Source: Croceibacterium_A sp035626815
GTDB taxonomy: Bacteria > Pseudomonadota > Alphaproteobacteria > Sphingomonadales > Sphingomonadaceae
NCBI GenBank assembly: GCA_035626815.1
Contig: DASPMY010000011.1
Coordinates: 1 to 64,000, forward strand
DNA length: 64,000 nt
Direction: 5' to 3'
Shown: in pieces, positions 51,358 through 62,002 of the stretch
Layout: each line of letters begins with the position of its first letter
Numbering within the stretch: the first letter of the stretch is position 1
Notes under the pieces: generated by a model
What the model saw: only the letters and a program-made list of their open reading frames with translations
Database searches by the model: none
Told to the model about the DNA's origin: nothing
Translations under genes and position numbers: made by a program

Positions 51358-53295
51358 CTAGGTTCTAGGCGCCAGCAGCCGATCGAGCCCCTGCTCGCCT
51401 TCGCCGGCGGGTTCAAGCCACGGCCAGCGCAGCCCGCCGTGGTAGTCAACCGGCACGGTCAGGTAACGCTCGCCGCGCTTGACCAGCAGCTCGATCGGCG
51501 CGCGGCTGTCCTTGGCGGCGGTGATCGCCTGCTGGATGCCCTCGGCGCTGTAGGCCTCGCCGTTCACCGCGACGATCTGCGCGGTGTTGACGATCCCGGC
51601 ATCGAACGCCGGGCTGCCCCACAGCGTCGCGGTGACCTTGCCGTCCTTGTCGAGCGAGACGCCGAGCGAATACTGCAGGTTGAGCGTTCCGGAATCGCCC
51701 GAGCGGTCCTTCTCGTAGGGATTCATCTCCTCCTTCCACACCAGGCGGTAGCCGGCCTTCTCGATCCCGGCGAGCGGCGCCGGCTGGCCCGGCGACTTGA
51801 TGCGCGTCTCGAAGAACCCGGCCCAGTCGTACGGATGGACCGCATTCAGCGTGGCAACGACGTCGTCGAACGTGTAAGTCAGCACGCCCCAGTCGCCGTC
51901 GTTCATGCCGAAAAACGCCCTGGCGAAATCGTCGAGGCCTTTGGCCCCGCCGGTGCCTTCGCGGATGATCTGGTCGGCCTCGAGCCACACCAGCATGCCT
52001 TCGGAGTAATAGTCCTCGTTGCGGTTGAGCGAGGCGAACGGCTGCGGCTTGCGCTTGTCGATGATCGGATCGAACGTGGTGTCTTCCACCGAGCGCCACG
52101 CCCGGCCCGGCTGGACGGCGTAGAACCCGGCCGAGTTGGCCATCGCCCCGAGCACGATGTCCCTCGGCTGCAGCCCTGAGCGGGCGGCGAGGACATAGCC
52201 CCACAACTGGTCCTGCCCCTCGTAGACCCACAGCAGCTCGTCGGGCATCGGGGTGCGGTAATCGGGCGTCCACAGCCCGGCCGGGCGGCGGTACTTGCCG
52301 TCCCAGCTGTGGGAGAGTTCGTGGGCGACAACGTTGCGGTCCCAGCCGTAATCGTCCCATTTGACGAAGTTCTCGGGGTCGTAGTCGTTCTCGCTCGAGC
52401 GGTGGTGCTCGAGGCCGATGCCGCCCATCCGCTCGGTCAGCGCGAGGAGGATGTCGTAGTGGTCGAAGTGCCGCGCGCCGTAGAGCGCCAGCGCCTCGTC
52501 GACCAGCTTCTCGAACGTGGCGAGGTGCTCGGGCGCGAGCGCGAGCTGCCCGGGCTCGTCGGCCACCGCGGAGAGCCGCACGTCGTGGCCGAGGTCCCAC
52601 TGGCGCGCGTGCCGGCCGGCGAACACCGGCGAATCGACCAGCGTCTCGTAGTCGACCGCCGCCCAGCTCACGCTGTCGCCGCGCGCCCGCTTCCCGTCGA
52701 GCGCGGTCCAGGCGGTCCACCCCTCGGGAAACCTGACCGTCGGCCGGACGCGGATCTGCCGCACGTAGTGCCCGGCGGGGTAGAGGCTCATCGCTTCCCA
52801 CTGCAGGTTGAGCATCTCCTGCGTCATCACGATGCGCCCCTCGCTGGACTGGAGCGGCGAGGTGTAGACGAAGCGCGCGGTGACCTCGCGCGCGCCGCGC
52901 GGCAGCGGGATGCGGAAGGCGTAAGTCTCGATCGGATCGCGCGTCCACGCGGCGAGCTTGCCGTCGACCTCGAAGCGGACGTCGGCGATCAGGTTCATCG
53001 CCCCGCGGGCGTCGTGCTTGCCCGGGTGCCATTCGGGCAGCAGCAGGATCAGCTCGTCCTCTCCGGGGGGCACCGGCACCGTCTCGACTACGCGGAACAC
53101 CCCGCGGCGGGTGTCGGTGGCGTCGATCTCGAGCTCGATAGTCCCGGGGAACGGGATGTCCTGGGCCTCGGGGAGCGACGGCGGCAGCGGGATCGCCTGC
53201 GGGGCGGAGCGCTCGGCCGGCTGGGCCAGCGCCGGCGGAGCGGTTGCGAAGAGCAGGGCGGCGAGCAGCGGAGCGACCGGGGAAGTGTGCGACAT
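51358..53295 (-). CDS. M61-family glycyl aminopeptidase-like metallopeptidase, secreted
   Basis: 645 residues from ATG 53295, which gives a clear signal peptide (ALLFATAPPALAQ). The zinc motif is VVAHELSHSWDGKYRRP (HExxH). N-terminal beta-sandwich residues about 40-190, a catalytic centre, and a C-terminal PDZ domain (about 540-630, with QIVAVNGEAYSAEGIQQAIT) complete the M61 plan. It should act in the periplasm on peptides. Confidence 0.92.
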   Translation of the reverse strand: MSHTSPVAPLLAALLFATAPPALAQPAERSAPQAIPLPPSLPEAQDIPFPGTIELEIDATDTRRGVFRVVETVPVPPGEDELILLLPEWHPGKHDARGAMNLIADVRFEVDGKLAAWTRDPIETYAFRIPLPRGAREVTARFVYTSPLQSSEGRIVMTQEMLNLQWEAMSLYPAGHYVRQIRVRPTVRFPEGWTAWTALDGKRARGDSVSWAAVDYETLVDSPVFAGRHARQWDLGHDVRLSAVADEPGQLALAPEHLATFEKLVDEALALYGARHFDHYDILLALTERMGGIGLEHHRSSENDYDPENFVKWDDYGWDRNVVAHELSHSWDGKYRRPAGLWTPDYRTPMPDELLWVYEGQDQLWGYVLAARSGLQPRDIVLGAMANSAGFYAVQPGRAWRSVEDTTFDPIIDKRKPQPFASLNRNEDYYSEGMLVWLEADQIIREGTGGAKGLDDFARAFFGMNDGDWGVLTYTFDDVVATLNAVHPYDWAGFFETRIKSPGQPAPLAGIEKAGYRLVWKEEMNPYEKDRSGDSGTLNLQYSLGVSLDKDGKVTATLWGSPAFDAGIVNTAQIVAVNGEAYSAEGIQQAITAAKDSRAPIELLVKRGERYLTVPVDYHGGLRWPWLEPAGEGEQGLDRLLAPRT

Positions 53296-53372
53296 GCGCG
53301 CCCCTTGGCGCGATGTGGTCGCAATCGCAACCGGTTGATCGACGAAGAGCTTCCACACCCGACCACCCCTGT

Positions 53373-53531
53373 TCGTCACCCTGAACTCGGTTCAGGGTCC
53401 ATCGCGCCGCACTCCCAGAGCGTTGCGGGCAAGCACGGCCCTTGCGCCAGAATCTGGCGGCCGGGTTCGACCTCGCGCGCTGACTGAGTGCGGGAGGAGA
53501 AACGGCTCCTGGAACGAGTTCAGGATGACGA
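53373..53531. repeat. Inverted repeat of the ...CTGAACTCGGTTCAGG type upstream of hisS
   Basis: TCACCCTGAACTCGGTTCAGG at 53375-53395 is itself a palindrome, trimmed core CCTGAACTCGGTTCAGG. Its inverted partner GGAACGAGTTCAGGATGAC is at about 53511-53529. No gene is seen in the 296 bases between the M61 gene and hisS beyond this element. Confidence 0.7.
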
Positions 53532-53591
53532 CGGGGGAAGTGGCCGGTTGGTTCTTTGCGAACGGCGCGATTAGCCGCTAACGCGCGGCCA

Positions 53592-54968
53592 ATGGCGAAG
53601 ATCGACACCCCCCGGCCCATCCGCGGCACGCAGGACATTTTCGGCGCCGAGGCCGAGGCGTTCGCGCACGTGGTCGAGACGTTCGAGCGGGTCCGCAAGC
53701 TGTATCGCTTCCGCCGCATCGAGATGCCGGTGTTCGAGAAGACCGAGGTGTTCTCGCGCTCGCTCGGCGAGACCACCGACGTGGTCTCGAAGGAAATGTA
53801 CAGCTTCGAGGACCGCGGCGGGGAATCGCTGACCCTGCGCCCCGAATTCACTGCCGGGATTGCCCGCGCCTGGCTGACCGACGGCTGGCAGCAGCACGCC
53901 CCGCTGAAGGTCGCCACCCACGGCCCGCTGTTCCGCTACGAGCGCCCGCAGAAGGGCCGCTACCGCCAGTTCCACCAGCTCGACGCCGAGATCATCGGCG
54001 CCGCCGAGCCGCAGGCCGACGTCGAGCTGCTGGCGATGGCCGACCAGCTCTTGAACGAGCTCGGTATCGCCGACGGGGTGACGCTGCAGCTCAATACCCT
54101 CGGCGACGCGCCGAGCCGCGAGGCCTGGCGGCAAGCGCTGGTCGAATACTTCCGCGATCATCGCGCGGCGCTGAGCGAGGACAGCCAGGAGCGGCTGGAG
54201 AGGAACCCGCTGCGCATCCTCGACAGCAAGGACCCGCGCGACAAGGCGCTGGTCCACGAAGCGCCGCGGATCGACGATTTCCTCAGCGGCGAGGCGCGCG
54301 AGTTCTTCGGTCAGGTGTGCGCGGGCCTCGATGCCGCCGGGGTCGAATGGACCCGCGCCCCCTCGCTGGTGCGCGGCCTCGACTACTACCGCCACACCGC
54401 GTTCGAGTTCGTCACCGACCGGCTGGGGGCGCAAGGGACCGTGCTCGGCGGTGGGCGGTATGACGGGTTGATGGAGACGCTTGGCGGAGCGCACACCCCT
54501 GCTGTTGGCTGGGCGGCCGGCATCGAAAGGCTAGCCATGCTAATGGGCGTGACCGGGAACCAGGGCCTGCATGTCACGATCATTCCTGTTGGTGATGAAG
54601 CGATAGCCACAGCGACTGCTGCGCTGGCCGATCTACGCCGCTACGGGATAGAGGCCGACATGGCCTTCAAGGGTAACCTAAAGAAGCGACTCCAGCGGGC
54701 CAATGACATCGGTGCCTCGATCGCTGTCATCATTGGCGAAGAGGAAATCCAGACCGGCGAGGCGACGGTTCGCGATCTAGCGAATGGTGAACAGTACAAG
54801 GTTCCAATCCAAGCGCTCGACACGAATCTGTTCACGCTGCTTGAGGTCAAGAAGCATGGGCTTGATACGCCCGCGTTTGGCGAGGCGCTGGATGGTGTCG
54901 AAATCAGGGCGACAAAGGATGGGATAGTCCTGGGCTTCCAAGGTAACGACAAGCTGCCTGACGAATGA
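53592..54968 (+). CDS. hisS: Histidyl-tRNA synthetase with a compositionally distinct C-terminal part
   Basis: 458 residues from ATG 53592. Class-II motifs are clear: RPIRGTQDIF, RYERPQKGRYRQFHQLDAEI and VRGLDYYRHTAFEF with GTVLGGGRYDGL. The length is about 30-40 above the usual 420. From about 54485 codon use changes sharply: many codons with third-position A or T (GTT, GGT, CTA, ATA, AGG, AAA), while upstream they are almost all G or C. The anticodon-binding domain and tail thus look imported by recombination. It overlaps prfA (ATGA). Confidence 0.95.
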   Translation: MAKIDTPRPIRGTQDIFGAEAEAFAHVVETFERVRKLYRFRRIEMPVFEKTEVFSRSLGETTDVVSKEMYSFEDRGGESLTLRPEFTAGIARAWLTDGWQQHAPLKVATHGPLFRYERPQKGRYRQFHQLDAEIIGAAEPQADVELLAMADQLLNELGIADGVTLQLNTLGDAPSREAWRQALVEYFRDHRAALSEDSQERLERNPLRILDSKDPRDKALVHEAPRIDDFLSGEAREFFGQVCAGLDAAGVEWTRAPSLVRGLDYYRHTAFEFVTDRLGAQGTVLGGGRYDGLMETLGGAHTPAVGWAAGIERLAMLMGVTGNQGLHVTIIPVGDEAIATATAALADLRRYGIEADMAFKGNLKKRLQRANDIGASIAVIIGEEEIQTGEATVRDLANGEQYKVPIQALDTNLFTLLEVKKHGLDTPAFGEALDGVEIRATKDGIVLGFQGNDKLPDE

Positions 54969-56032
54969 CCATCCCCGAAGAGCGCCTCGCGCAAATCCAG
55001 CATCGTTTTTCCGAACTCGAAGCCCGTCTTGCCTCGGGGCAGCTCGAGGGCGAGCAATTCGTCGCCGCGAGCCGCGATTATGCCGAGCTCGAGCCGGTTG
55101 CGCGGGCGGCGCAGGAAGTGCGCGCGATGCGCGCCGAGATCGCCGAACTGGCGGCGATGGACGATCCGGAGATGAAGGCGCTGGCCGACGAGGAGCTGGC
55201 CGAGCTGCGCGAGAAGCTGCCGGAGGCCGAGCACCAGCTTGCCGTCGCGCTATTGCCGCGCGATTCCGCCGATCTGCGCCCGGCGATGCTGGAAATCCGC
55301 GCCGGCACCGGCGGCGACGAGGCGGCGCTGTTCGCCGGCGACCTCTACCGGATGTACGAGCGCTACGCCGCCGAGCAGGGCTGGAAGGTCGAGCCGATCT
55401 CGATGAGCGCGTCGGACGTCGGCGGGTTCAAGGAGATCGTCGCCAACGTCGCCGGTTCGGGAGTGTTCGCCAAGCTCAAGTTCGAGAGCGGGGTGCACCG
55501 CGTCCAGCGCGTGCCGGTGACCGAGAGTGGCGGGCGCATCCACACTTCGGCCGCGACCGTCGCGGTCATGCCCGAGCCGACCGAGATCGACGTGCAGATC
55601 GACGAGCAGCGCGACTTGCGGATCGACATCTTCCGCGCTTCCGGCCCGGGCGGGCAGGGCGTCAACACCACCGACAGCGCGGTGCGCATCACGCATTTAC
55701 CGACCGGCCTCGTAGTGATCCAGCAGGACGAGCGCAGCCAGCTCAAGAACAAGGCCAAGGCGATGCAAGTGCTGCGCGCGCGGCTCTACGAGAAGATGCG
55801 CGAGGAAGCCCACGGCGCCGAGGCCGAGGCGCGGAAGGCGATGGTCGGATCGGGCGACCGCTCCGAGCGCATCCGCACCTACAACTTCCCGCAAGGCCGC
55901 GTGACCGACCACCGCATCGGCCTGACGCTGCACAAGCTCGACGAAGTGCTCGCCGGGACCGGCCTCGGCGAGCTGGTCGACGCGCTCACCGCCGAGGACC
56001 AGGCCAAGCGGCTGGCGGCGCTCGGTGACTAA
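54965..56032 (+). CDS. prfA: Peptide chain release factor 1
   Basis: 355 residues. The GGQ motif is in RASGPGGQGVNTTDSAVR and the anticodon-like PxT region is upstream (PVTESGGRIH). RF1 ends translation at UAA and UAG. It is co-translated with hisS and followed by prmC, which methylates its GGQ glutamine. Confidence 0.96.
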   Translation: MTIPEERLAQIQHRFSELEARLASGQLEGEQFVAASRDYAELEPVARAAQEVRAMRAEIAELAAMDDPEMKALADEELAELREKLPEAEHQLAVALLPRDSADLRPAMLEIRAGTGGDEAALFAGDLYRMYERYAAEQGWKVEPISMSASDVGGFKEIVANVAGSGVFAKLKFESGVHRVQRVPVTESGGRIHTSAATVAVMPEPTEIDVQIDEQRDLRIDIFRASGPGGQGVNTTDSAVRITHLPTGLVVIQQDERSQLKNKAKAMQVLRARLYEKMREEAHGAEAEARKAMVGSGDRSERIRTYNFPQGRVTDHRIGLTLHKLDEVLAGTGLGELVDALTAEDQAKRLAALGD

Positions 56033-56071
56033 GCACGTCTTCGGGGCCAATTCCCCCTTTCCGGTCTGGGA

Positions 56072-56992
56072 ATGAAGGTTTCGGACGCCTTGCGCGAGGC
56101 GGCCGGGCGGCTGGCGGCTACTTCCGACACCGCGCGGCTCGATGCCGAGCTGCTGATGGCCGAGGTGCTGGGCGTGACGCGGTCGGACATGCTGCTGCGA
56201 CGCATGGACGACGAGGCGCCTCAGTCCTACGCGGCGCTGGTGGAACGTCGCGCGGCGCATGAGCCGGTCGCCTATATTGTCGGTCGCAAGGAGTTCTATG
56301 GCCTCGAGCTCGAGGTCACCCACGCCGTCCTGATTCCCCGCGCCGACAGCGAATCCCTGATCGAAGTCGCCCGCGAGGCGTTCGTCGGCCGCACGCCCGA
56401 GCGAATCCTGGACCTCGGAACCGGTTCGGGCGCGCTGCTGCTCGCGGCGCTGACCGTTTGGCCGCGGGCCGAAGGCTGGGGCCTCGATCGTTCGGCGGAA
56501 GCGCTCTTCGTCGCCATCAGGAACGCCCAGCGCCACGCCAATACGCCGATAGCCTTCGTGGGCGGAAGTCCCGCCGAGCTGCCGCCTCCCCGCGCCGATC
56601 GCGGCTTCGCGCGCTTCATCCAGCGCGATTGGCGCAAGCGCCGCTGGCACGAGGATCTCGGCCGGTTCGACCTGGTCCTGTGCAATCCGCCCTACATCGA
56701 GGATACGGCCGAGCTGGGGCGCGACGTGCGCGAGTGGGAGCCCGAAGGCGCGCTGTTTGCCGGTCCGGACGGGCTCGACGACTACCGCATCCTGATCCCG
56801 CAGGTGCCCAAGCTGTTGGCCGACGGGGGCGTGGCCATCTTCGAGATCGGCGCCACCCAGGCCGAATCCGTCTCCGCCATCGCCGCTGCGGCCGGCTTCG
56901 CTTCCGAGCTGCGCCGCGATCTCGCCGGGCGGCCGCGCGCGCTGGTCCTGCGATTAGGGCTTGGCAATTCGCCGTTAAGTGACTACCTCTAG
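56072..56992 (+). CDS. prmC: Release factor glutamine methyltransferase
   Basis: 306 residues. The SAM motif is ILDLGTGSGALLLAAL, and NPPYIED gives the catalytic NPPY. The N-terminal helical domain (about 1-95) binds release factor. An insertion rich in Arg and Phe (about 170-200, RGFARFIQRDWRKRRW) is longer than in E. coli PrmC. Confidence 0.93.
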   Translation: MKVSDALREAAGRLAATSDTARLDAELLMAEVLGVTRSDMLLRRMDDEAPQSYAALVERRAAHEPVAYIVGRKEFYGLELEVTHAVLIPRADSESLIEVAREAFVGRTPERILDLGTGSGALLLAALTVWPRAEGWGLDRSAEALFVAIRNAQRHANTPIAFVGGSPAELPPPRADRGFARFIQRDWRKRRWHEDLGRFDLVLCNPPYIEDTAELGRDVREWEPEGALFAGPDGLDDYRILIPQVPKLLADGGVAIFEIGATQAESVSAIAAAAGFASELRRDLAGRPRALVLRLGLGNSPLSDYL

Positions 56993-57176
56993 GCACAGGC
57001 CAGCGGTGGGGAGGCGTAATGCCGGCACCGGGCCTTGAAACTCCATCATTTGCTTGAGGATCGCGGGCACTGGCCCATCGATCGTGCAGATGGGGAACCA
57101 CGCAGCGCCGTGAAGGCGCCGCGGGAGGGGTCATGCGACCGGAATACCGGTCATTAGGCAAGGAAACGGATTTCCT

Positions 57177-57851
57177 TTGAACCAGAATCGAAACCAGAAT
57201 CGCCGGCGCGGCCGCGGCAGCAATCGTGGCGGCCAGGGCGGCGGCAACCAGGGCAATCGGATCGACAGCCGCGCCCGCGGCAACGCGCCCCAGCTGCTCG
57301 AGAAGTACAAGAAGCTGGCGCACGACGCCTCGCTCAACGGCGACCGCGTGCAGACCGAGTACTACCTGCAGTACGCCGATCACTATTTCCGCGTCGTCGC
57401 CGACAGCCGGACGCAGCGCGACGACCAGCGTCCGCGGCCCGACCGCGAGCGCGACCAGGACCGCGAGCCGTCGTTCGACGACGGCGACGACTACGAGGAT
57501 CAGGGCGACACCATCAACCGCGCCGGCGGCCAGCGCGAGCCGCGCGACCGCTACGAGGAAGTCTCGCCGGTCGAAGGCGAGCGCGCCAGCGAGGGCGACG
57601 AGAGCGACAACCCGTTCACCCGCGACAGCCGCGAGCAGCGTCCGCGCTCGCGCGGCCGCGGCCGCTCGGCCAACGATGCTCGCCCCGTCAATGGCGCCGC
57701 CGAAGGCGAGCCGGAGAGCGGCTTCGACGCCGCCGTGCTGCCGCCGTCGATAGCGCGCGAGGACGAGGCCGCGCCGCGGCCGCGGACCCGTACCCGGCGC
57801 CCGCGCCCGTCCGAGGACGACGGCGAAGAGGCCCTCGAAGCGATCCGCTGA
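57177..57851 (+). CDS. DUF4167 RNA-associated-like protein
   Basis: 224 residues with a TTG start. DUF4167 occupies about residues 30-80: RARGNAPQLLEKYKKLAHDA and YYLQYADHYFRVV. The rest is low-complexity, rich in Arg, Asp and Glu. It nearly always follows prmC in alphaproteobacteria. Function unknown; the Arg-rich start NQNRRRGRGSNRGG suggests RNA binding. Confidence 0.88.
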   Translation: MNQNRNQNRRRGRGSNRGGQGGGNQGNRIDSRARGNAPQLLEKYKKLAHDASLNGDRVQTEYYLQYADHYFRVVADSRTQRDDQRPRPDRERDQDREPSFDDGDDYEDQGDTINRAGGQREPRDRYEEVSPVEGERASEGDESDNPFTRDSREQRPRSRGRGRSANDARPVNGAAEGEPESGFDAAVLPPSIAREDEAAPRPRTRTRRPRPSEDDGEEALEAIR

Positions 57852-57889
57852 GGCTTGCGCCGGCGGCCGCGGCGCGGCACCTGACCGCG

Positions 57890-59464
57890 ATGCCACCCGC
57901 CGGCCGCCTCTGGCCCTTGTTGATCCGCTACCCCCGGCTCGCCGCGCTGGCGCTGGGCGTGCTCGCCGCGACGGGGTTCGAGCCGCTCGGGCTGTGGCCG
58001 CTGGCGCTGGCGGCGATGGCCGCGTTCGCCGCGCTGATCGCCGAAGCGCCTGACGCGAGGCGCGCCGGGTGGCTCGGCTGGCTGTTCGGCCTCGGCCATT
58101 TCACCTTCGGCAACAACTGGATCGCCACCGCCTTCACTTACCAGGCGGAGATGCCGGCCGGGCTCGGCTGGGTCGCTGTGCCGCTGCTCGCGGTCTACCT
58201 GGCGGTCTATCCGGCGCTCGCCGCGCTCGGCGCTCGCGCCATCGCCGGCCGGCGCCTCGGCTGGCCGTTCGCGCTGGCCCTGGCCGGCTGCTGGACGGTG
58301 TCGGAGATGCTCCGCGCGACGGTGTTCACCGGCTATGCGTGGAACCCGTTCGCGATGGTCCTGCTCGGCCCGTTCGACCGCCCGGGCCTCGCCGCGCTGG
58401 CGCCGTGGCTGGGGACGTATGCGTTGTCGGGGCTCGCGGTGCTGCTGGCGGCGGCGCTGGCGGTGCTGCTGCGCGAGCGGCGCCCGTGGGTCGCGCTGGC
58501 GATCGCGCTGCTGGCGGCGGCGGGAATGTACCTCCCGGCCGGCAAGCCGCGCGAAGGGACGCTGCCGTTCACGCTGGTCCAGCCCGACCTGGATCAGCAG
58601 CGCTTGGCCGACCCGCGCTATTACGAGGCCAACTTCGTCCGCCTGGCGCAGCTTGCCGCGCCGCGCGACGCGGTCGGCACCCGGCTGGTGCTGTGGCCCG
58701 AATCCGGCCTCGTCGACTACCTCCGCCCCGGCTACCCGCAGCCGTACTACGACCGGACCACCGCGCTCGGCGACCCGGCTTACGCCCGCGCGCGGATCGG
58801 CCGCGCGATCGGCCCGGGCAGCGTGCTGCTGACCGGCGCGGTCGACCTCGAGATCGCCGGCGGCCGCGCGGTCGGCGCCTACAACGCGGTCACCGCTCTC
58901 GACAGCGACGGCACAATCCGCGGCGGCTACGCCAAGGCCCACCTCGTGCCCTACGGCGAGTACCTGCCGATGCGCGCGCTGCTCGAGCCGCTCGGGCTCA
59001 GCCGGCTGGTCGCCGGGACGATCGACTTCCTCCCCGGCCCGGGCCCGCGCACCCTCGACCTGGGCGGGCACGGCAAGGCCGGTATCCAGGTCTGCTACGA
59101 GATCGTCTTCTCGGGCGAGGTGGCCGAGCGCGGCAACCGCCCCGATTACATCTTCAATCCGTCGAACGACGGCTGGTTCGGCCGCTTCGGCCCGCCGCAG
59201 CACCTGGCCCAGGCGCGGCTGCGGGCGATCGAGGAAGGTCTGCCGGTGCTGCGCTCGACGACCACCGGGATCAGCGCGGTGATCGACCCGCGCGGCGTGG
59301 TGCGCGAGCACCTGCCGCTGCATCGCATGGGGCGGATCGACGGCATCGTCCCGCCGGCGCTGGCGCCGACGCCGTTCGCCCGGCTCGGCAACGCGCTGCC
59401 GCTGGGGTGGGCGCTGCTCGCGGTAGCGGCCGCGCTGATTGCCTCGCGCCGGAGGGCCGGGTAG
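57890..59464 (+). CDS. lnt: Apolipoprotein N-acyltransferase
   Basis: 524 residues with about seven membrane segments followed by a nitrilase-like periplasmic domain. The catalytic Cys is in GIQVCYEIVFSGEV, with the acid in LWPESGLVDYL and Lys in GGYAKAHLVPYGEYLP. It adds the third acyl chain to lipoproteins, completing maturation of the lipoproteins seen here. Confidence 0.94.
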   Translation: MPPAGRLWPLLIRYPRLAALALGVLAATGFEPLGLWPLALAAMAAFAALIAEAPDARRAGWLGWLFGLGHFTFGNNWIATAFTYQAEMPAGLGWVAVPLLAVYLAVYPALAALGARAIAGRRLGWPFALALAGCWTVSEMLRATVFTGYAWNPFAMVLLGPFDRPGLAALAPWLGTYALSGLAVLLAAALAVLLRERRPWVALAIALLAAAGMYLPAGKPREGTLPFTLVQPDLDQQRLADPRYYEANFVRLAQLAAPRDAVGTRLVLWPESGLVDYLRPGYPQPYYDRTTALGDPAYARARIGRAIGPGSVLLTGAVDLEIAGGRAVGAYNAVTALDSDGTIRGGYAKAHLVPYGEYLPMRALLEPLGLSRLVAGTIDFLPGPGPRTLDLGGHGKAGIQVCYEIVFSGEVAERGNRPDYIFNPSNDGWFGRFGPPQHLAQARLRAIEEGLPVLRSTTTGISAVIDPRGVVREHLPLHRMGRIDGIVPPALAPTPFARLGNALPLGWALLAVAAALIASRRRAG

Positions 59465-59496
59465 GGTCCGCGCGACCGTTTGCGGGAGAGGCTTGC

Positions 59497-60678
59497 ATGG
59501 CGACTGCCGGGGTGCCGAACGAAGCCGCAGCCGAGCCCGCGCCGGGCAGCGCCGAGCCGGGCTTCCGCTTCTACGACAACCGCCAGAACTACCTGCTGTT
59601 CGTCAACACCTGCTCGGAGAAATGGGTCGTCGCCGAGCGGGTCGCGCGCGAGCTCGACCACATCGCGCCCCAGCCGCCGGCGATCCGCTTCTTCGACGCC
59701 GGGATCGGCGACGGCACCGTGCTCGCCCGCGTCGTGCGCAAGATGCACCAGCGCTTCGAGCGCATGCCGTTCTACGTCGCCGGCAAGGAGATCAGCCTCG
59801 AGGACGTGCGGCTGGCGCTCGACAAGGTCCCCGACCGGCTGTTCGAGCACCCGGAGATGGTGCTGGCGATCACCAACATGTCCTATGCCCGGGCGCCGTG
59901 GCTGTGGCCCGCCGGCGAGGCCGACCGGCAGCGGCTGGTGTGGCACGAGGTCGCGCTGACCGGCTCGACCACGGCCGAGTTCGAGCGCCAGATCCAGGAC
60001 CTGCAGGGCTTCCTCGGCGAGCACTGGACGACCCGGGTCAGCCCGGCGACCGGGCGGTTGGTGCCCGAGGTGCCGACCGTGCTGGTCCTCTACCGCGCGG
60101 ACTGCCGCTTCATCCTCGACAGCGTGATTCCCCGCCGCGGCGAGGCGGCGGCCGATTTCGACCTCGTCCTCGCCAGCCAGCCGTTCCGCCTGCGCGCGCC
60201 GGTGGCGTTCAAGGCCGGGCGCATCCTCGCCCCGCTGGCCCGCGCGCTGCGTCCGGGCGGGCGCCTGCTCGGCATCCATTCGGCGGGCAGCGATCCCGGC
60301 ATGGAGATCGTCCAGCGGGTGTGGCCGGGCGAGGATCCGTTCGTCACCTCGCGCCACGAGCTGGTCGAAGCGACCCGGGAGGCGCTCGGCGACGCGGCCG
60401 AGGATTACCAGTTCGACCCGCTGCCGTCGTCGCGCGCGCTGTTCCGCTACGAGATGCACACGCTGCCCGACGAGCTCGATCGGGACGCGGCGCTGATCGG
60501 CACCTCGACCCTGCTCGCCGCATGGAACGCCGCGGTCTATGTCGCGCAGATCGACGATCGGCGCGTGACCGAGGCGATGACCGGACCCGGCTACCTCGAG
60601 GCGACCCGGGCGGTGCTGCGCAAATACGGGGAGTTGTGGTTCAACGACGAAAGCTATCTGATCAGCCGCTTGCCCTGA
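59497..60678 (+). CDS. SAM-dependent methyltransferase-like protein
   Basis: 393 residues from ATG 59497 with GGGAGAGG upstream. IRFFDAGIGDGTVLARVVRK is the SAM-binding motif I. YRADCRFILDSVIPRRGE and ALRPGGRLLGIHSAGSDPG follow as later methyltransferase elements. The substrate is unknown. It is 49 bases from metK, the SAM synthetase, in the same direction. Confidence 0.75.
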   Translation: MATAGVPNEAAAEPAPGSAEPGFRFYDNRQNYLLFVNTCSEKWVVAERVARELDHIAPQPPAIRFFDAGIGDGTVLARVVRKMHQRFERMPFYVAGKEISLEDVRLALDKVPDRLFEHPEMVLAITNMSYARAPWLWPAGEADRQRLVWHEVALTGSTTAEFERQIQDLQGFLGEHWTTRVSPATGRLVPEVPTVLVLYRADCRFILDSVIPRRGEAAADFDLVLASQPFRLRAPVAFKAGRILAPLARALRPGGRLLGIHSAGSDPGMEIVQRVWPGEDPFVTSRHELVEATREALGDAAEDYQFDPLPSSRALFRYEMHTLPDELDRDAALIGTSTLLAAWNAAVYVAQIDDRRVTEAMTGPGYLEATRAVLRKYGELWFNDESYLISRLP

Positions 60679-60727
60679 GGCGCGTTAACGGCAAAAGAGG
60701 CGCTCCATCCGAGGGGAAGCTCACAGC

Positions 60728-61960
<1,233 letters not shown>

Positions 61961-61969
61961 TGCAGGCTC

Positions 61970-61989
61970 CCCTCCCGCAAGCGGGAGGG
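61970..61989. repeat. Single REP-like palindrome after metK
   Basis: CCCTCCCGCAAGCGGGAGGG is a perfect palindrome of the same type as 16832-16853. It lies between the convergent metK and DUF gene and may also act as a terminator. Confidence 0.8.
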
Positions 61990-62002
61990 TAGAAGCGGCT
62001 CG

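Noticed and set aside
60679..60727. Possible SAM riboswitch before metK
   Set aside because: The leader is only 49 bases and does not show the conserved core or pseudoknot pattern of SAM-I, SAM-II or SAM/SAH riboswitches that I could align by eye.
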